Source: Acerihabitans sp047324305 | Lineage (GTDB): Bacteria > Pseudomonadota > Gammaproteobacteria > Enterobacterales > Enterobacteriaceae | Assembly: GCF_047324305.1 (NCBI RefSeq) | Contig: NZ_CP178740.1 | Coordinates: 2,666,001-2,730,000 of the forward strand | Reading direction: 5' to 3' | Length of the DNA stretch: 64,000 bases | In this document: one piece after another, positions 25,319 to 34,198 of the stretch | Layout: each line of letters opens with the position of its first letter | Numbering within the stretch: position 1 is the first letter of the stretch | Made by a program: the position numbers and the translations under genes | Notes under the pieces: generated by a model | What the model was told of the DNA's origin: nothing | What the model saw: only the letters and a program-made list of their open reading frames with translations | The model's database searches: none

Positions 25319-25693
25319 GCCGGCGCCGGCCTGTAAATCCTCCTGGTGCGCGTCGACCCACGCGGCCAGGGACTGTAGCGGCGCCTTCAGCGTCTTACCC
25401 AGGGCGGTGACCTGATATTCAACCCGGGGCGGGATTTCGGCGAACGCGGTACGCCGCACCAGGCCCTTGGTTTCAAACGCGCGCAGCTGACGCGTCAGCT
25501 CCTTTTGCGTGATGGGGTAGACCCCGCGCTGCAGTTCGCCAAAACGCACCGGGGCGTCGATAACGATCAGCCGGTAGAGGATGGGAATGGCCCATTTGCC
25601 GGCCACCAGCTCGACAAAGGTAAGCATCGGGCAGGGCGTTATCGCCGGCGGCGGTAATATTTTTTTCGGTTGCGCAATCGTTCGGGTCGTCAT
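25289..25693 (-). CDS. HxlR-family transcriptional regulator
   Basis: The 134-residue winged-helix protein has the HxlR layout: a Cys near the N-terminus (ITPCPM, residue 21), LVAGKWAIPILYRL, then ITQKELTRQLRAFETKGLVRRT with the PPRVEYQVTALG wing. It is divergent from an SDR oxidoreductase gene (25792) across 98 bases, the usual pairing of a repressor with its target. It overlaps the umuC 3' end by 30 bases in convergent orientation. Confidence 0.85.
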   Translation of the reverse strand: MTTRTIAQPKKILPPPAITPCPMLTFVELVAGKWAIPILYRLIVIDAPVRFGELQRGVYPITQKELTRQLRAFETKGLVRRTAFAEIPPRVEYQVTALGKTLKAPLQSLAAWVDAHQEDLQAGAGLERRAGQIA

Positions 25694-25791
25694 TTCATCC
25701 CACTCGCCTCTTTAGTATCCTATTGGTACCTACTATCATTTTAATACTATCTTATAAATAATGGCATTTTTCACCTGTCAGAGAGATAAAA
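25694..25791. promoter_or_regulatory. Divergent promoter region of the HxlR/SDR pair
   Basis: Between the divergent starts lie TAGTA (25713-25717) and TACTA (25731-25735) in inverted orientation, with the GGTACC palindrome (25725-25730) beside the second and a further ATACTAT copy downstream. This resembles HxlR operators built from TAGTA-like halves but the symmetry is imperfect. Confidence 0.4.
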
Positions 25792-26541
25792 ATGCCTCGT
25801 TTAGCCGATAAATTTGCCTTGATCACCGGCGGCACCAGCGGTATCGGGCTGGAAACCGCCCGTCAGTTCCTGGCCGAGGGCGCCACCGTCGCCATCACCG
25901 GACGCAACGCCGATGCGCTGGCGCGCGCCGCCGCGGATCTGGGCGAACGGGCGGTATGCCTGCAAAGCGACGCGGGCGATGTGGCCGCCCAGCCGCTCCT
26001 GGCCCAAGCGCTTGCCACCTTGTGGCCCCGGCTGGATGTGCTGCTGATCAATGCCGCCGATGTGACCCACCGTCCGCTGGAGGAATGGGATGAAGCCGGT
26101 TGGGATCGCCTGATGGCGACCAATCTGAAGGGGCCGTTTTTTCTGGTGCAGTCACTCCTGCCGCTGCTGCATGCACCGGCCTCGGTGATTTTATGCGGTT
26201 CGGTCAGCGCGCATATCGGCCTGCCGCAAAGCGGCCCGTATGCCGCCAGCAAAGCAGGACTGCTGTCGCTCTCCCGGACCTTGTCGGGGGAACTGCTGGC
26301 GCGCGGCATCCGTGTCAACAGCTTAAGCCCCGGCCCGACGCAAACCCCGGCGCTGGAAAAACTGGGCCTGGACGGGGCGGCCTATGCGGCCCTGCTGGCG
26401 CAAATCAAGCAACTGGTGCCGCTCGGCAGGCTGGGCACGCCGCTGGAGCTGGCCAAGGCGGCGGTCTATCTGGCGTCCGATGAATCGGCGTTTGTCGTCG
26501 GCAGTGAATTGATTGTCGACGGTGGCGTCAGCGGCTTATGA
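25792..26541 (+). CDS. SDR-family NAD(P)-dependent oxidoreductase
   Basis: The 249-residue classical short-chain dehydrogenase has the nucleotide-binding TGGTSGIG, the INAAD variant of the NNAG motif, a catalytic Ser in LCGSVSAH, YAASK for Tyr and Lys, and the C-terminal VVGSELIVDGG. Such enzymes reduce or oxidise alcohols and ketones; the substrate cannot be told from sequence. Divergence from an HxlR regulator suggests induction by a reactive carbonyl or quinone-like compound. The ribosome site GAGAGAT precedes the ATG. Confidence 0.85.
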   Translation: MPRLADKFALITGGTSGIGLETARQFLAEGATVAITGRNADALARAAADLGERAVCLQSDAGDVAAQPLLAQALATLWPRLDVLLINAADVTHRPLEEWDEAGWDRLMATNLKGPFFLVQSLLPLLHAPASVILCGSVSAHIGLPQSGPYAASKAGLLSLSRTLSGELLARGIRVNSLSPGPTQTPALEKLGLDGAAYAALLAQIKQLVPLGRLGTPLELAKAAVYLASDESAFVVGSELIVDGGVSGL

Positions 26542-26621
26542 TGTGCCGGTGGCCGGATAAGCCCTGGCTTTGCATTAGGGGCGCCGGCGTGGATAAGCAC
26601 GTTATGATAACGGGTAGCGCT

Positions 26622-27104
26622 ATGATTCATCTGAGGAATATGACCGCCGGGGAATACCCCGATTATCGCCATTTTTTTATCGGGGAATACGCCCGGGACC
26701 TGAGCGCCAACCACGGTTACGATATCGGGCAGGGCAGGATCAACGCCATCGCCAGCATTGACGGGTATTTACCGCAGGGGGTGGCGACGCCGGATAACCA
26801 GCTGTACTGCATCGAGGCCGGCGACGCGGCGGACCGGCAAGGCGTACCGCCGGTGGCGGGGTATTTATGGATCACGTGCAAAGACGAGGCGGCCTATATC
26901 TCCGATTTCTGCATCCTGCCCGCCTGGCGCCGCCGCGGGCTCGGACGCAGCGCGCTGGCGCAGCTGGATCAGCGGTTGCGCGCCCAGGGCGTGACCGAAC
27001 TGGGGCTAAGGGTGGCGGCCGATAATCCCGGCGCCCGTGCGCTGTATGATGCCTGCGGTTTCCACGTTACCGGGGTGAATATGGTGAAACCCCTGTCACG
27101 CTAG
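26622..27104 (+). CDS. GNAT-family N-acetyltransferase
   Basis: From ATG 26622 (MIHLRNMTAGEYPDY) about 160 residues. The acetyl-CoA binding motif is RRRGLGRSAL, preceded by the ISDFCILPAWR strand and followed by LRVAADNPGARALYDACGF, the usual GNAT end. Earlier in-frame ATGs at 26538 and 26604 are possible but give an extension without family character. Substrate unknown. The stop codon interlocks with the convergent AlkC-like gene (4-base overlap). Confidence 0.8.
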   Translation: MIHLRNMTAGEYPDYRHFFIGEYARDLSANHGYDIGQGRINAIASIDGYLPQGVATPDNQLYCIEAGDAADRQGVPPVAGYLWITCKDEAAYISDFCILPAWRRRGLGRSALAQLDQRLRAQGVTELGLRVAADNPGARALYDACGFHVTGVNMVKPLSR

Positions 27105-28195
27105 ACAATAAAAAACGCGCCCCGCGCCAGGCATTCGCCGTTGATAAAGACCTCGACGGCATGTCTGCCGGCATAGTGCATGCGGGTGGTAAAGTTGCGG
27201 ATGGACTGGCTGCGGCTAATCTCAACGCTTGCATGCGGCGCCAGCGTCAGGGTTTTCAGTTTGAACACTTTGGCCGATGTGCCGCCGGATTTTTTCACAT
27301 AGTGGATGGCGTAATCAATTACCAGCCGCTGGGGCAGGGGCGAGGTCGAGCGCAGCCGGAACGCCACGGTCACCTTGTCCCCCAGCCGGATTTCCCCGGG
27401 ACTCACGCGCATCTCCTCCAGGCTGACCTGCGCCGCTTCGCCTGCGCCGATAAGCCCCAGCGCCCGCCGGTCCCCCTGTTTGATCAGGCTGCGCAACGCG
27501 TGACGGACGATCCAGGCGGTGGGGGGATGATGCAATTCCCATCCCTCCAGCAGGTCCATGACCCACTCGGGATGATCCTTGGTGATATCGTTGAGATGAT
27601 TCGCCACGGATTTGCGTACGTACAGGCTGGGATCGGCGCGCAGGTTGTCGAGAATGGGTTTCACCGGCGACGGGTCGGCCCGCAGCGCCTCCAGGCGGAA
27701 CGACCAGGGCAGGCGCGGCCGGCTGCCTTCGCTGGCCAGCCGGCGGACGTGCTCGTCATCGTCGCGCGACCAGCGTTCCATCAGCGCCAGCCCGCGGGAC
27801 AGATCCTGGCGCAGGTAGGGGCGCACCGCGAATTCCGAGGAGCCGAACGGGGTAAAAAAGCGCAGGGCCTCCATCGACAGATCGTACTCATCCAGCCCGT
27901 ACATCGCCACATACTCCGGCAATACCAGGGTGACAAAGCGATTGTCCAACCGCGGCGCCAGCCGGCGTAAAATCGCCAGCGCCTGCCCATAGTCCGCCGG
28001 CAGGCCGTCGTGCAGGCAGACGCTTACCCGCCGCAGGCGCGCCATCAGCGATAATTGGTCCAGTCCGTCGCCGGTGGCCGCCAGGAAGCGGGCGCCGTCA
28101 AAACCGGGGTGGACGGCGGCGGTGTGCGCCGCGATATCGCGCAGCCGGGCGTGGTTAAAGATTTCCTTCAGCGCGGGCGCGCTTTGCTCTGACAT
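27101..28195 (-). CDS. AlkC-like HEAT-repeat DNA alkylation repair glycosylase
   Basis: From ATG 28195 (AGGTG ribosome site) the protein has 364 residues. The first about 260 form HEAT-like helical repeats (for example RLASEGSRPRLPWSFRLEAL and YVRKSVANHLNDITKDHPEWV), as in the AlkC/AlkD glycosylases that excise positively charged alkylated bases. The last about 100 residues are beta-rich and fit the Ig-like C-terminal domain described for some AlkC proteins. With ada nearby, the window holds two alkylation defences. It is 196 bases downstream of phoA in the same direction, separated by a large inverted repeat. Confidence 0.8.
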   Translation of the reverse strand: MSEQSAPALKEIFNHARLRDIAAHTAAVHPGFDGARFLAATGDGLDQLSLMARLRRVSVCLHDGLPADYGQALAILRRLAPRLDNRFVTLVLPEYVAMYGLDEYDLSMEALRFFTPFGSSEFAVRPYLRQDLSRGLALMERWSRDDDEHVRRLASEGSRPRLPWSFRLEALRADPSPVKPILDNLRADPSLYVRKSVANHLNDITKDHPEWVMDLLEGWELHHPPTAWIVRHALRSLIKQGDRRALGLIGAGEAAQVSLEEMRVSPGEIRLGDKVTVAFRLRSTSPLPQRLVIDYAIHYVKKSGGTSAKVFKLKTLTLAPHASVEISRSQSIRNFTTRMHYAGRHAVEVFINGECLARGAFFIV

Positions 28196-28337
28196 GTCAC
28201 CTGATCTTATGGGAGCGGAGCCAGTTCGCAGGCTAAAGAAAATGACGGGTTTAGGCAAGTCTCACCGTGCGGAAAATCCTTCCCGGCGACAGGAAATGAC
28301 AAGGGATGATACGCCATGGCGCGATACCCTGGTCCAT

Positions 28338-28374
28338 TCCCGCCTTTACCGCCGGCACGGCGGTAAAGGCGGGA
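28338..28374. repeat. Long perfect inverted repeat after phoA
   Basis: TCCCGCCTTTACCGCC (28338-28353) and GGCGGTAAAGGCGGGA (28359-28374) are perfect 16-base arms around a 5-base loop. It lies 17 bases after the phoA stop on the leftward strand. No T-run follows on either strand, so it may be a transcript-stabilising hairpin or a Rho-assisted terminator rather than a classical one. Confidence 0.7.
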
Positions 28375-28391
28375 GGGGTCCCTGGCGGTAA

Positions 28392-29828
28392 TTATTGTTT
28401 AATGCCCAGCGCATCGCGCATGGTATAGAACAAATCCGTCTGGTCGGTCAGGCCGGCCACGTTGCCCGCATAGGGACCGAAGGCGGCGATACGCAGCTGG
28501 GTGCCGGTATGTCCCTGGGATTCGGGGTCTTCAGAATTGCCGTAGCTGATGGCCATCACCGCGCCGTCTTTCGTGGTCAGCGCCTGGGTCAGGCCGGGGG
28601 CCTTGGCGTCCGCTTCGATAATCTGGCTGGAGTGGGCGTGATCGGCGGTGACCACCACCAGCGTATGGCCGTCGGCGCGGGCGAATTCCAGCGCCTTTTG
28701 CACCGCTTCATCCAGGTCCACCGTCTCGCCGAACTGGCCGCACGGGTTGGCGGCATGGTCCTGTTTATCAATGGATGCGCCTTCAACCTGCAGGAAAAAG
28801 CCGTTGGGATGGGTTTTCAGCAGATCGATGGCTTTTTGCGTCATGGCCGCCAGGGTAGGCACCCCGGCGCCGCGTTTGGGATTATCGCTACAGGTAACCG
28901 GCGGCTTATCGATATTGCCGTGATAGACGGCTTTCGGGCCCTGCCAGCGCACCGGCATATTGCCCTCGGCAAACAGGCCCAGCAAGGGTTTGTCCTGGTT
29001 GGCCAGGGCTACGCCGTTCAGGCCATCCAGGTCGCTCACCAACTGATAGCCGCGCGCCACGGCTTGTTCCCGCAGGGTTTTACCCTGCCACTCCCCGGCC
29101 TTGGCGGTTTCGCCAAAGGTTTTGGCGCCGCCGCCCAGCGTCACGTCGGCGCGGGCCGCCAGCAGCTGTTCGGCAATGGAGCCGCGCCCCTGGTTTTCCA
29201 GCGCCTGGGTGGGGCAATCTTTACTGGTCACTTCCGGGCCGTAGCATTTGCGGGAGCTGACGTGGGCCACCAGCGCCGCCGGGGTGGCGTCCTCCAGTTC
29301 AGCGGTGGACACGTTGCCGGTGGCTTTACCGGCCGCCTTGGCCAGTTCCAGGATGGTCATATGATCCTTGCCGAACACATCGACGCCCAGCGCGCCGTTA
29401 TAGGTTTTCACCCCGGTGGACCACGCGGTGGCCGACGCCGCCGAGTCGGTGACGTAGCCGGGTTTATGGGTGGTCTTGTCCAGCGCGTAATGGGTGTATT
29501 GACCGGTCAGCGGCAGCGCGTCGATCCCGGGGAACGCGTTGCCCGCGCCCAGCGCGTAGTTGCGCGCGGCGGTGATTTCCGAGTCCCCCATGCCATCGCC
29601 AATCAGCAGGATGACGTTTTTTGCCTGCTGGTTGTTCAGCGCCGCCTTCAGCGCCTCGGTCTGATCGGCCTGCAGGCGGCGTGCGCCGCCGGGCTGGGTA
29701 ATATCCCCCTGCGCCGCGCGCAGGCTGTCCGCGCCGGCGGCCGATACGCTGCGCGCCAGCAGGCCGTTGCCGCCCGCCAGGGCGAGGGTCAGGACGAGGG
29801 AAAGTACGGGTTGGTGCGGATGCGGCAT
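28392..29828 (-). CDS. phoA: Alkaline phosphatase
   Basis: The 478-residue protein (E. coli 471) has a Sec signal peptide to about residue 30 (VSA). Metal and catalytic segments are intact: LIGDGMGDSEI, TDSAASATAWSTG (phosphorylated Ser), VEGASIDKQDHAANPCG, VVVTADHAHSSQ and GHTGTQLRI. The four cysteines expected to form two disulfides are present (KCYG and DCPTQ, CSDN and NPCGQ). It releases phosphate from esters in the periplasm. AGGAG precedes the ATG and a Pho box lies 75 bases upstream, so it is expected to be induced by phosphate starvation. Confidence 0.97.
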   Translation of the reverse strand: MPHPHQPVLSLVLTLALAGGNGLLARSVSAAGADSLRAAQGDITQPGGARRLQADQTEALKAALNNQQAKNVILLIGDGMGDSEITAARNYALGAGNAFPGIDALPLTGQYTHYALDKTTHKPGYVTDSAASATAWSTGVKTYNGALGVDVFGKDHMTILELAKAAGKATGNVSTAELEDATPAALVAHVSSRKCYGPEVTSKDCPTQALENQGRGSIAEQLLAARADVTLGGGAKTFGETAKAGEWQGKTLREQAVARGYQLVSDLDGLNGVALANQDKPLLGLFAEGNMPVRWQGPKAVYHGNIDKPPVTCSDNPKRGAGVPTLAAMTQKAIDLLKTHPNGFFLQVEGASIDKQDHAANPCGQFGETVDLDEAVQKALEFARADGHTLVVVTADHAHSSQIIEADAKAPGLTQALTTKDGAVMAISYGNSEDPESQGHTGTQLRIAAFGPYAGNVAGLTDQTDLFYTMRDALGIKQ

Positions 29829-29902
29829 AAAGAAGGCTCCTGTTGCCGGACGAGAAGAAGGGTATGTCTGAATTTATTATTGTGTAAGTCTACGTAACCC
29901 GG

Positions 29903-29920
29903 ATGTCATTTTTATGACAC
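29903..29920 (-). promoter_or_regulatory. Pho box of phoA
   Basis: Read on the minus strand, GTGTCATAAAAATGACAT matches the 18-base PhoB consensus (CTGTCATAAAACTGTCAT) at 15 positions. It is also the core of a nearly perfect 26-base palindrome (29899-29924). It lies about 75 bases before the phoA start. Confidence 0.75.
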
Positions 29921-30114
29921 CCGGAGATAACCGCCGCGGTCAAACTTGGCGAGGTTGTCCGGCAGCAGCTAAGATAGTAAGCACATTAACTAATAATGAC
30001 TTCTCACCTATTCTACCCGCGCTATATCGGGGAGTGGGTTTTTGCCGCTTAATTTTGCAGGGGTTCGAGATCATGCTGCGAACGGATTATCATCAAAATA
30101 AGGATGTACCGGGC

Positions 30115-30876
30115 ATGCCGCAAGTGGAGCAGGGATTTTCCTTTAAGGTGCTGACCATCAATACCCATAAGGGCTTTGCCGCCTTTAACCGGCGTTTTAT
30201 CCTGCCGGAACTGCGCGAAGCGGTGCGTACCGTGGCGCCCGATATCGTGTTCCTCCAGGAAGTCCTGGGCACGCACGAAAAGCATTCGCAACGCTTCGAT
30301 AACTGGCCGGTGGTGCCGCAGTACGAATTTCTGGCCGACACCATGTGGGCCGATTTCGCCTACGGGCGCAACGCGGTCTATCCCGACGGCGATCACGGCA
30401 ATGCGCTGCTTTCCCGTTTCCCCATCACCCGCCAAAGCAATCTGGACGTGTCCATCGACGGCACGGAGAAGCGCGGCATGCTGCACTGCGTGCTGCAGGT
30501 GCCCGGCCGTGAGCTGGAGCTGCATATGATTTGCGTGCACCTGGGGCTGAAGGAAGCGCATCGCCGCGAGCAGATGCTGCGCATGAGCAGGCATATCGCC
30601 ACGCTGCCGGCGGATGCGCCGCTGGTGGTGGCCGGTGATTTCAACGACTGGCGCCAGCGCGCCAATACGCTTTTGCGGCGCGAAGCCGGCCTGGTGGAGG
30701 TCTTTACCCAGGCGCGCGGCCGACCGGCCCGTACTTTCCCCGCCCGCTTTCCCCTGCTGCGCCTGGACCGTATTTATGTCAGGAACGCCCGCATCAGCGA
30801 GCCGACCTCCCTGGCCAACCAACCCTGGTCGCATTTATCCGACCATGCTCCCCTCGCCGTGGAGATCCATTTATGA
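30115..30876 (+). CDS. ybhP: Endonuclease/exonuclease/phosphatase-family protein YbhP
   Basis: From ATG 30115 the protein has 253 residues, the same as E. coli YbhP, and starts MPQVEQGFSFKVLTINTHKG. Metal-dependent hydrolase residues are visible in IVFLQEV (Glu), the GNALLSRFP strand, VAGDFNDWR (Asp, Asn) and LSDHAPL (Asp-His). Upstream ATG 30073 is also possible. It is the first gene of ybhP-clsB-ybhN, with ATGA overlap to clsB; the biochemical role of YbhP is not established, but the operon points to membrane phospholipid metabolism. Confidence 0.92.
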   Translation: MPQVEQGFSFKVLTINTHKGFAAFNRRFILPELREAVRTVAPDIVFLQEVLGTHEKHSQRFDNWPVVPQYEFLADTMWADFAYGRNAVYPDGDHGNALLSRFPITRQSNLDVSIDGTEKRGMLHCVLQVPGRELELHMICVHLGLKEAHRREQMLRMSRHIATLPADAPLVVAGDFNDWRQRANTLLRREAGLVEVFTQARGRPARTFPARFPLLRLDRIYVRNARISEPTSLANQPWSHLSDHAPLAVEIHL

Positions 30877-32123
30877 ATATGAATATGGAGTGGCGCGACG
30901 GCAATCGCATCAAGCTGCTGGAAAACGGCGAAGCGTTTTTCCCGGCCCTGTACGAGCGCATCGGCCAGGCCAGGAAAGAGGTGCTGCTGGAGACTTTTAT
31001 CCTGTTCGAGGATAAAGTCGGCAAGGCGCTGCAGGAAAACCTGATTGCCGCCGCCAGGCGCGGGGTGCGGGTGGAAATCATGGTCGACGGTTACGGCTCG
31101 GCGGATCTGTCCGACAGCTACGTCGGCGCCCTTACCGCCGCGGGAGTGCATTTCCGTTATTACGATCCCCGCCCGGCGTTTATGGGCATGCGCACCAATC
31201 TGTTCCGCCGCCTGCATCGTAAAATCGTGGTGGTGGACGGCGTTATCGCCTTTATCGGCGGCATTAATTTTTCCGCCGAGCACCTGAGCGACTACGGCCC
31301 GGAGGCCAAGCAGGACTATGCGGTGGAGGTGGAGGGGCCGGTGGTGGAAGATATCCATCGCTTTACCCTACAGGCCTTGTATAAGGAAGACCACCATCGC
31401 AGCTGGCTGCGCCGGCGCTCCAGGCTGCCGGCCCATAACCGCCAGCCCGGCGAGGCCCAGGCGCTGTTTGTCTATCGGGATAACGATGAACACGATACCG
31501 ATATAGAGCGCCACTATATCGATATGCTGCGCGGCGCAAAACGCGAGGTCATCATCGCCAATGCCTATTTTTTCCCCGGCTACCGCCTTTTGAAGGAGAT
31601 GCGCAACGCCGCCCGGCGCGGCGTGCGCATGGTGCTGATTGTCCAGGGCGAGCCGGATATGCCGATCGTGACGGTCGGCGCGCGCATGTTATACAATTAT
31701 CTGGTGCCGGAAGGGGTGAAAATCTATGAATATTGCCGCCGTCCGCTGCACGGCAAAGTGGCCGTCATGGACGATAGCTGGGCCACCGTCGGGTCCAGTA
31801 ATCTTGACCCGCTCAGCCTGGCGCTGAACCTGGAGGCCAACCTGATCATCCATGACACCGCCTTCACGCAGCAACTGCGCGACAATCTTAACGGGCTGAT
31901 TGAAAACGATTGCCGGTTAATTGACGAAAGCATGGTGCCCAAGCAGACCTACTGGCATGTGGTGAAAAGCGTGCTGGTGTTCCATTTCCTGCGCCACTTC
32001 CCGGCCTGGGTCGGCTGGCTTCCCGCCCATACGCCGAAATTATCGCTGGTGGCGCCGCCGGTCCAGCCGGAAATGGAAACCCAGGATCGCGCCGAACCCG
32101 AAAACGAGGGGGCAAAATCATGA
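30873..32123 (+). CDS. clsB: Cardiolipin synthase B
   Basis: The 416-residue phospholipase D superfamily enzyme (E. coli ClsB 413) has two HKD motifs, HRKIVVVDG and HGKVAVMDD, each followed by the GG/GSSNLDP type sequences. It joins phosphatidylglycerol molecules to make cardiolipin at the inner membrane. GGAG upstream supports ATG 30873. It overlaps ybhP and ybhN by 4 bases each, so the three are translated together. Confidence 0.95.
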   Translation: MNMNMEWRDGNRIKLLENGEAFFPALYERIGQARKEVLLETFILFEDKVGKALQENLIAAARRGVRVEIMVDGYGSADLSDSYVGALTAAGVHFRYYDPRPAFMGMRTNLFRRLHRKIVVVDGVIAFIGGINFSAEHLSDYGPEAKQDYAVEVEGPVVEDIHRFTLQALYKEDHHRSWLRRRSRLPAHNRQPGEAQALFVYRDNDEHDTDIERHYIDMLRGAKREVIIANAYFFPGYRLLKEMRNAARRGVRMVLIVQGEPDMPIVTVGARMLYNYLVPEGVKIYEYCRRPLHGKVAVMDDSWATVGSSNLDPLSLALNLEANLIIHDTAFTQQLRDNLNGLIENDCRLIDESMVPKQTYWHVVKSVLVFHFLRHFPAWVGWLPAHTPKLSLVAPPVQPEMETQDRAEPENEGAKS

Positions 32124-33175
32124 CCCGAAAACGCCCCGCCGGTAAACGCCACCGCGCCTGGTCGATGGCTAAAAAAATCCTGACCGGCCTGTTTTTTATC
32201 GGCGTCATTATCTTGCTGGTGGTCTATGCCCGCAAGGTGGACTGGGATGATGTGGAGCAGGCCATTACCGGCTACCGGCTCAATGCGCTGCTGATGGTGA
32301 TCGGGCTGGCGGTGTTCAGTTACCTGCTGTATGGCGTCTACGATCTTATCGGCCGCGCCTATTGCGGCCATAAGCTGGCGAAAAAGCAGGTGATGCTGGT
32401 TTCCTTCATCTGTTATGCCTTTACCCTCACCCTCAGCGCCTGGGTCGGCGGCATCGGCATGCGCTACCGGCTCTATTCGCGCCTCGGTTTGTCCAACAGC
32501 GCCATCACCCGTATCTTCAGCCTGAGCCTGGCCACCAACTGGCTGGGATATATCCTGCTTTCCGGCATCGTCTGCGCGTTCGGGGTGCTGCATCTGCCGG
32601 CTAAATGGGGTATCGGCGAGCTGGCGCTGCGCCTGACGGGCGTGGTCCTGCTGCTGCTGATCGCCGCTTATTTTTGGCTGTGCGCCTTTGCCAAACGCCG
32701 GCGCTGGACCATCAAGGGCCAGAAGCTGGTGCTGCCGTCGCTGCGCATGGCCGGCGCGCAGCTGGTGGCCTCCTGCGCCAACTGGCTGGCGATGGCCGCC
32801 ATTATCTACATTTTGCTGAACGACAAAGTCGATTTTCCGCTGGTGCTCGGCGTGCTACTGGTCAGCAGCATCGCCGGGGTTATCGTGCATATCCCGGCGG
32901 GCATCGGCGTGCTCGAGGGCGTATTTGTCGCCATGCTGGGCAGCGAGCATCTGTCCCATGGCACCATTATCGCCGCCCTGCTGGCCTACCGGGCGATCTA
33001 TTTCATCGCGCCGCTGCTGCTGGCGCTGGTGCTGTACCTGGGCCTTGAAAGCCGCGCCAAGGCGCTGCGGGAAAAAAACCAGCAACGGGAAGCGGCCCAT
33101 AAGGCGCAAAAGGACGCGCGGGGGGCGCTGGCGGAAGACGCCGGTCACTTACCCGATAAGGGGCCTTTGGCCTGA
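32120..33175 (+). CDS. ybhN: YbhN-family inner membrane protein (LPG synthase TM-like)
   Basis: The 351-residue protein has about eight helices and the family stretches TLSAWVGGIGMRYRLYSRLG and HIPAGIGVLEGVFVAML (UPF0104, related to the flippase-type domain of MprF). E. coli YbhN is about 318 residues; the extra length is a charged C-terminal tail rich in Lys, Glu and Ala. The role is probably in phospholipid handling with ClsB. Its last 31 bases overlap the convergent oxidase gene. Confidence 0.9.
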   Translation: MTRKRPAGKRHRAWSMAKKILTGLFFIGVIILLVVYARKVDWDDVEQAITGYRLNALLMVIGLAVFSYLLYGVYDLIGRAYCGHKLAKKQVMLVSFICYAFTLTLSAWVGGIGMRYRLYSRLGLSNSAITRIFSLSLATNWLGYILLSGIVCAFGVLHLPAKWGIGELALRLTGVVLLLLIAAYFWLCAFAKRRRWTIKGQKLVLPSLRMAGAQLVASCANWLAMAAIIYILLNDKVDFPLVLGVLLVSSIAGVIVHIPAGIGVLEGVFVAMLGSEHLSHGTIIAALLAYRAIYFIAPLLLALVLYLGLESRAKALREKNQQREAAHKAQKDARGALAEDAGHLPDKGPLA

Positions 33176-34173
33176 GCGTGGATTTTGCCGCGAAACACCC
33201 AAAAACCAAAGGTGTTGTAGGCCAGGGTGATGGGGATTAGCACCGCGAAGCCAATCAGCACAAATCCCTGGCTCAGGGGCGGCGAGGACGCGGCGCTTAT
33301 TGACAGCCGGGGCGGGATCATCGCCGGATATACCGCCAGCAGCAGCAGGGCGAATGTCAGCACCACGCCCCCCAGCGCCAGGCACAGCGGCAGCAGGGCA
33401 ACCCGGGCGGACAGCGCCCGCCGGAATCCGCCGGCGACCGCCAGCAGCAACAGCGCGGCGGGCAGGGTGAAACGCAGATCGGACAGATGCCGGCGGTACT
33501 CCTCATGCAGGCCGCAGGTCCACAGCGTCAGCAGCGCAACCAGCGCCAGGGCCAATGGGCCAAGCCGCCGGGCGAGCGCGCGTGCGCGCGCCTGCAGCAT
33601 TCCTTCCGTACGCCATATCAGCCAGCAGGCGCCCAGCAGCGCGTAACCGGCCATCAGCGCCAGGCCGCAGAATAGCGGAAATACCCCCAGCCATTCCCAG
33701 CCGCCGCCGGTATAATGCGCGCCGTCATGGGGAATACCCTGAATAAACGTACCCATGATCACGCCCTGGCCGGCGGCGGCCAGCGCCGAACCGCCCATCA
33801 GCATCAGATCGAACCGCCACCGCTTTTGCGGGTCGGCGCGGTCGCGGTATTCAATCGCCATGCCGCGCGCTATCAGCGCCAGCAGCATGAGAAATACCGG
33901 CAGATACAGGGCGCTCAGCAGAATGGCGTAGGCGGCGGGGAACAGGGCCAGCAGGCCGCCGCCGCCCAGTACCAGCCAGGTCTCGTTGCCGTCCCAAACG
34001 GGCAGCAGCGAGAGCGTCATGACCTGGCGATCCGCTTCGGCGCGGTTGAACGCATACAGCATGCCGACGCCCAAATCGGTACCGTCCAGCAAGACATAGA
34101 TCAGCACGCTGAAGGCCAGCGCGGCGGCGGATAACAGTTGCAGCGCGGCGGCGGAAAAAATCAGCTCCGGCAT
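33145..34173 (-). CDS. Cytochrome bd-type (CioB-like) quinol oxidase subunit II
   Basis: From ATG 34173 (AGGAG ribosome site) the protein has 342 residues; a longer frame to 34428 lies inside subunit I and encodes an Arg-rich shadow. Eight to nine helices and the early motifs YVLLDGTDLGVGMLY, LSLLPVWDGNETWLVLGGGGLLALFP identify CydB/CioB. Together with subunit I it oxidises quinol and reduces oxygen to water. It starts 25 bases after subunit I and ends overlapping the convergent ybhN. Confidence 0.93.
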   Translation of the reverse strand: MPELIFSAAALQLLSAAALAFSVLIYVLLDGTDLGVGMLYAFNRAEADRQVMTLSLLPVWDGNETWLVLGGGGLLALFPAAYAILLSALYLPVFLMLLALIARGMAIEYRDRADPQKRWRFDLMLMGGSALAAAGQGVIMGTFIQGIPHDGAHYTGGGWEWLGVFPLFCGLALMAGYALLGACWLIWRTEGMLQARARALARRLGPLALALVALLTLWTCGLHEEYRRHLSDLRFTLPAALLLLAVAGGFRRALSARVALLPLCLALGGVVLTFALLLLAVYPAMIPPRLSISAASSPPLSQGFVLIGFAVLIPITLAYNTFGFWVFRGKIHAQAKGPLSGK

Positions 34174-34198
34174 AGGATAAACTCCTGCATTCGTCGTG

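Noticed and set aside
28395..29897. 500-codon open frame on the plus strand
   Set aside because: It is antisense to phoA, whose sequence is conserved along its whole length; long antisense frames are common in this GC-rich DNA.
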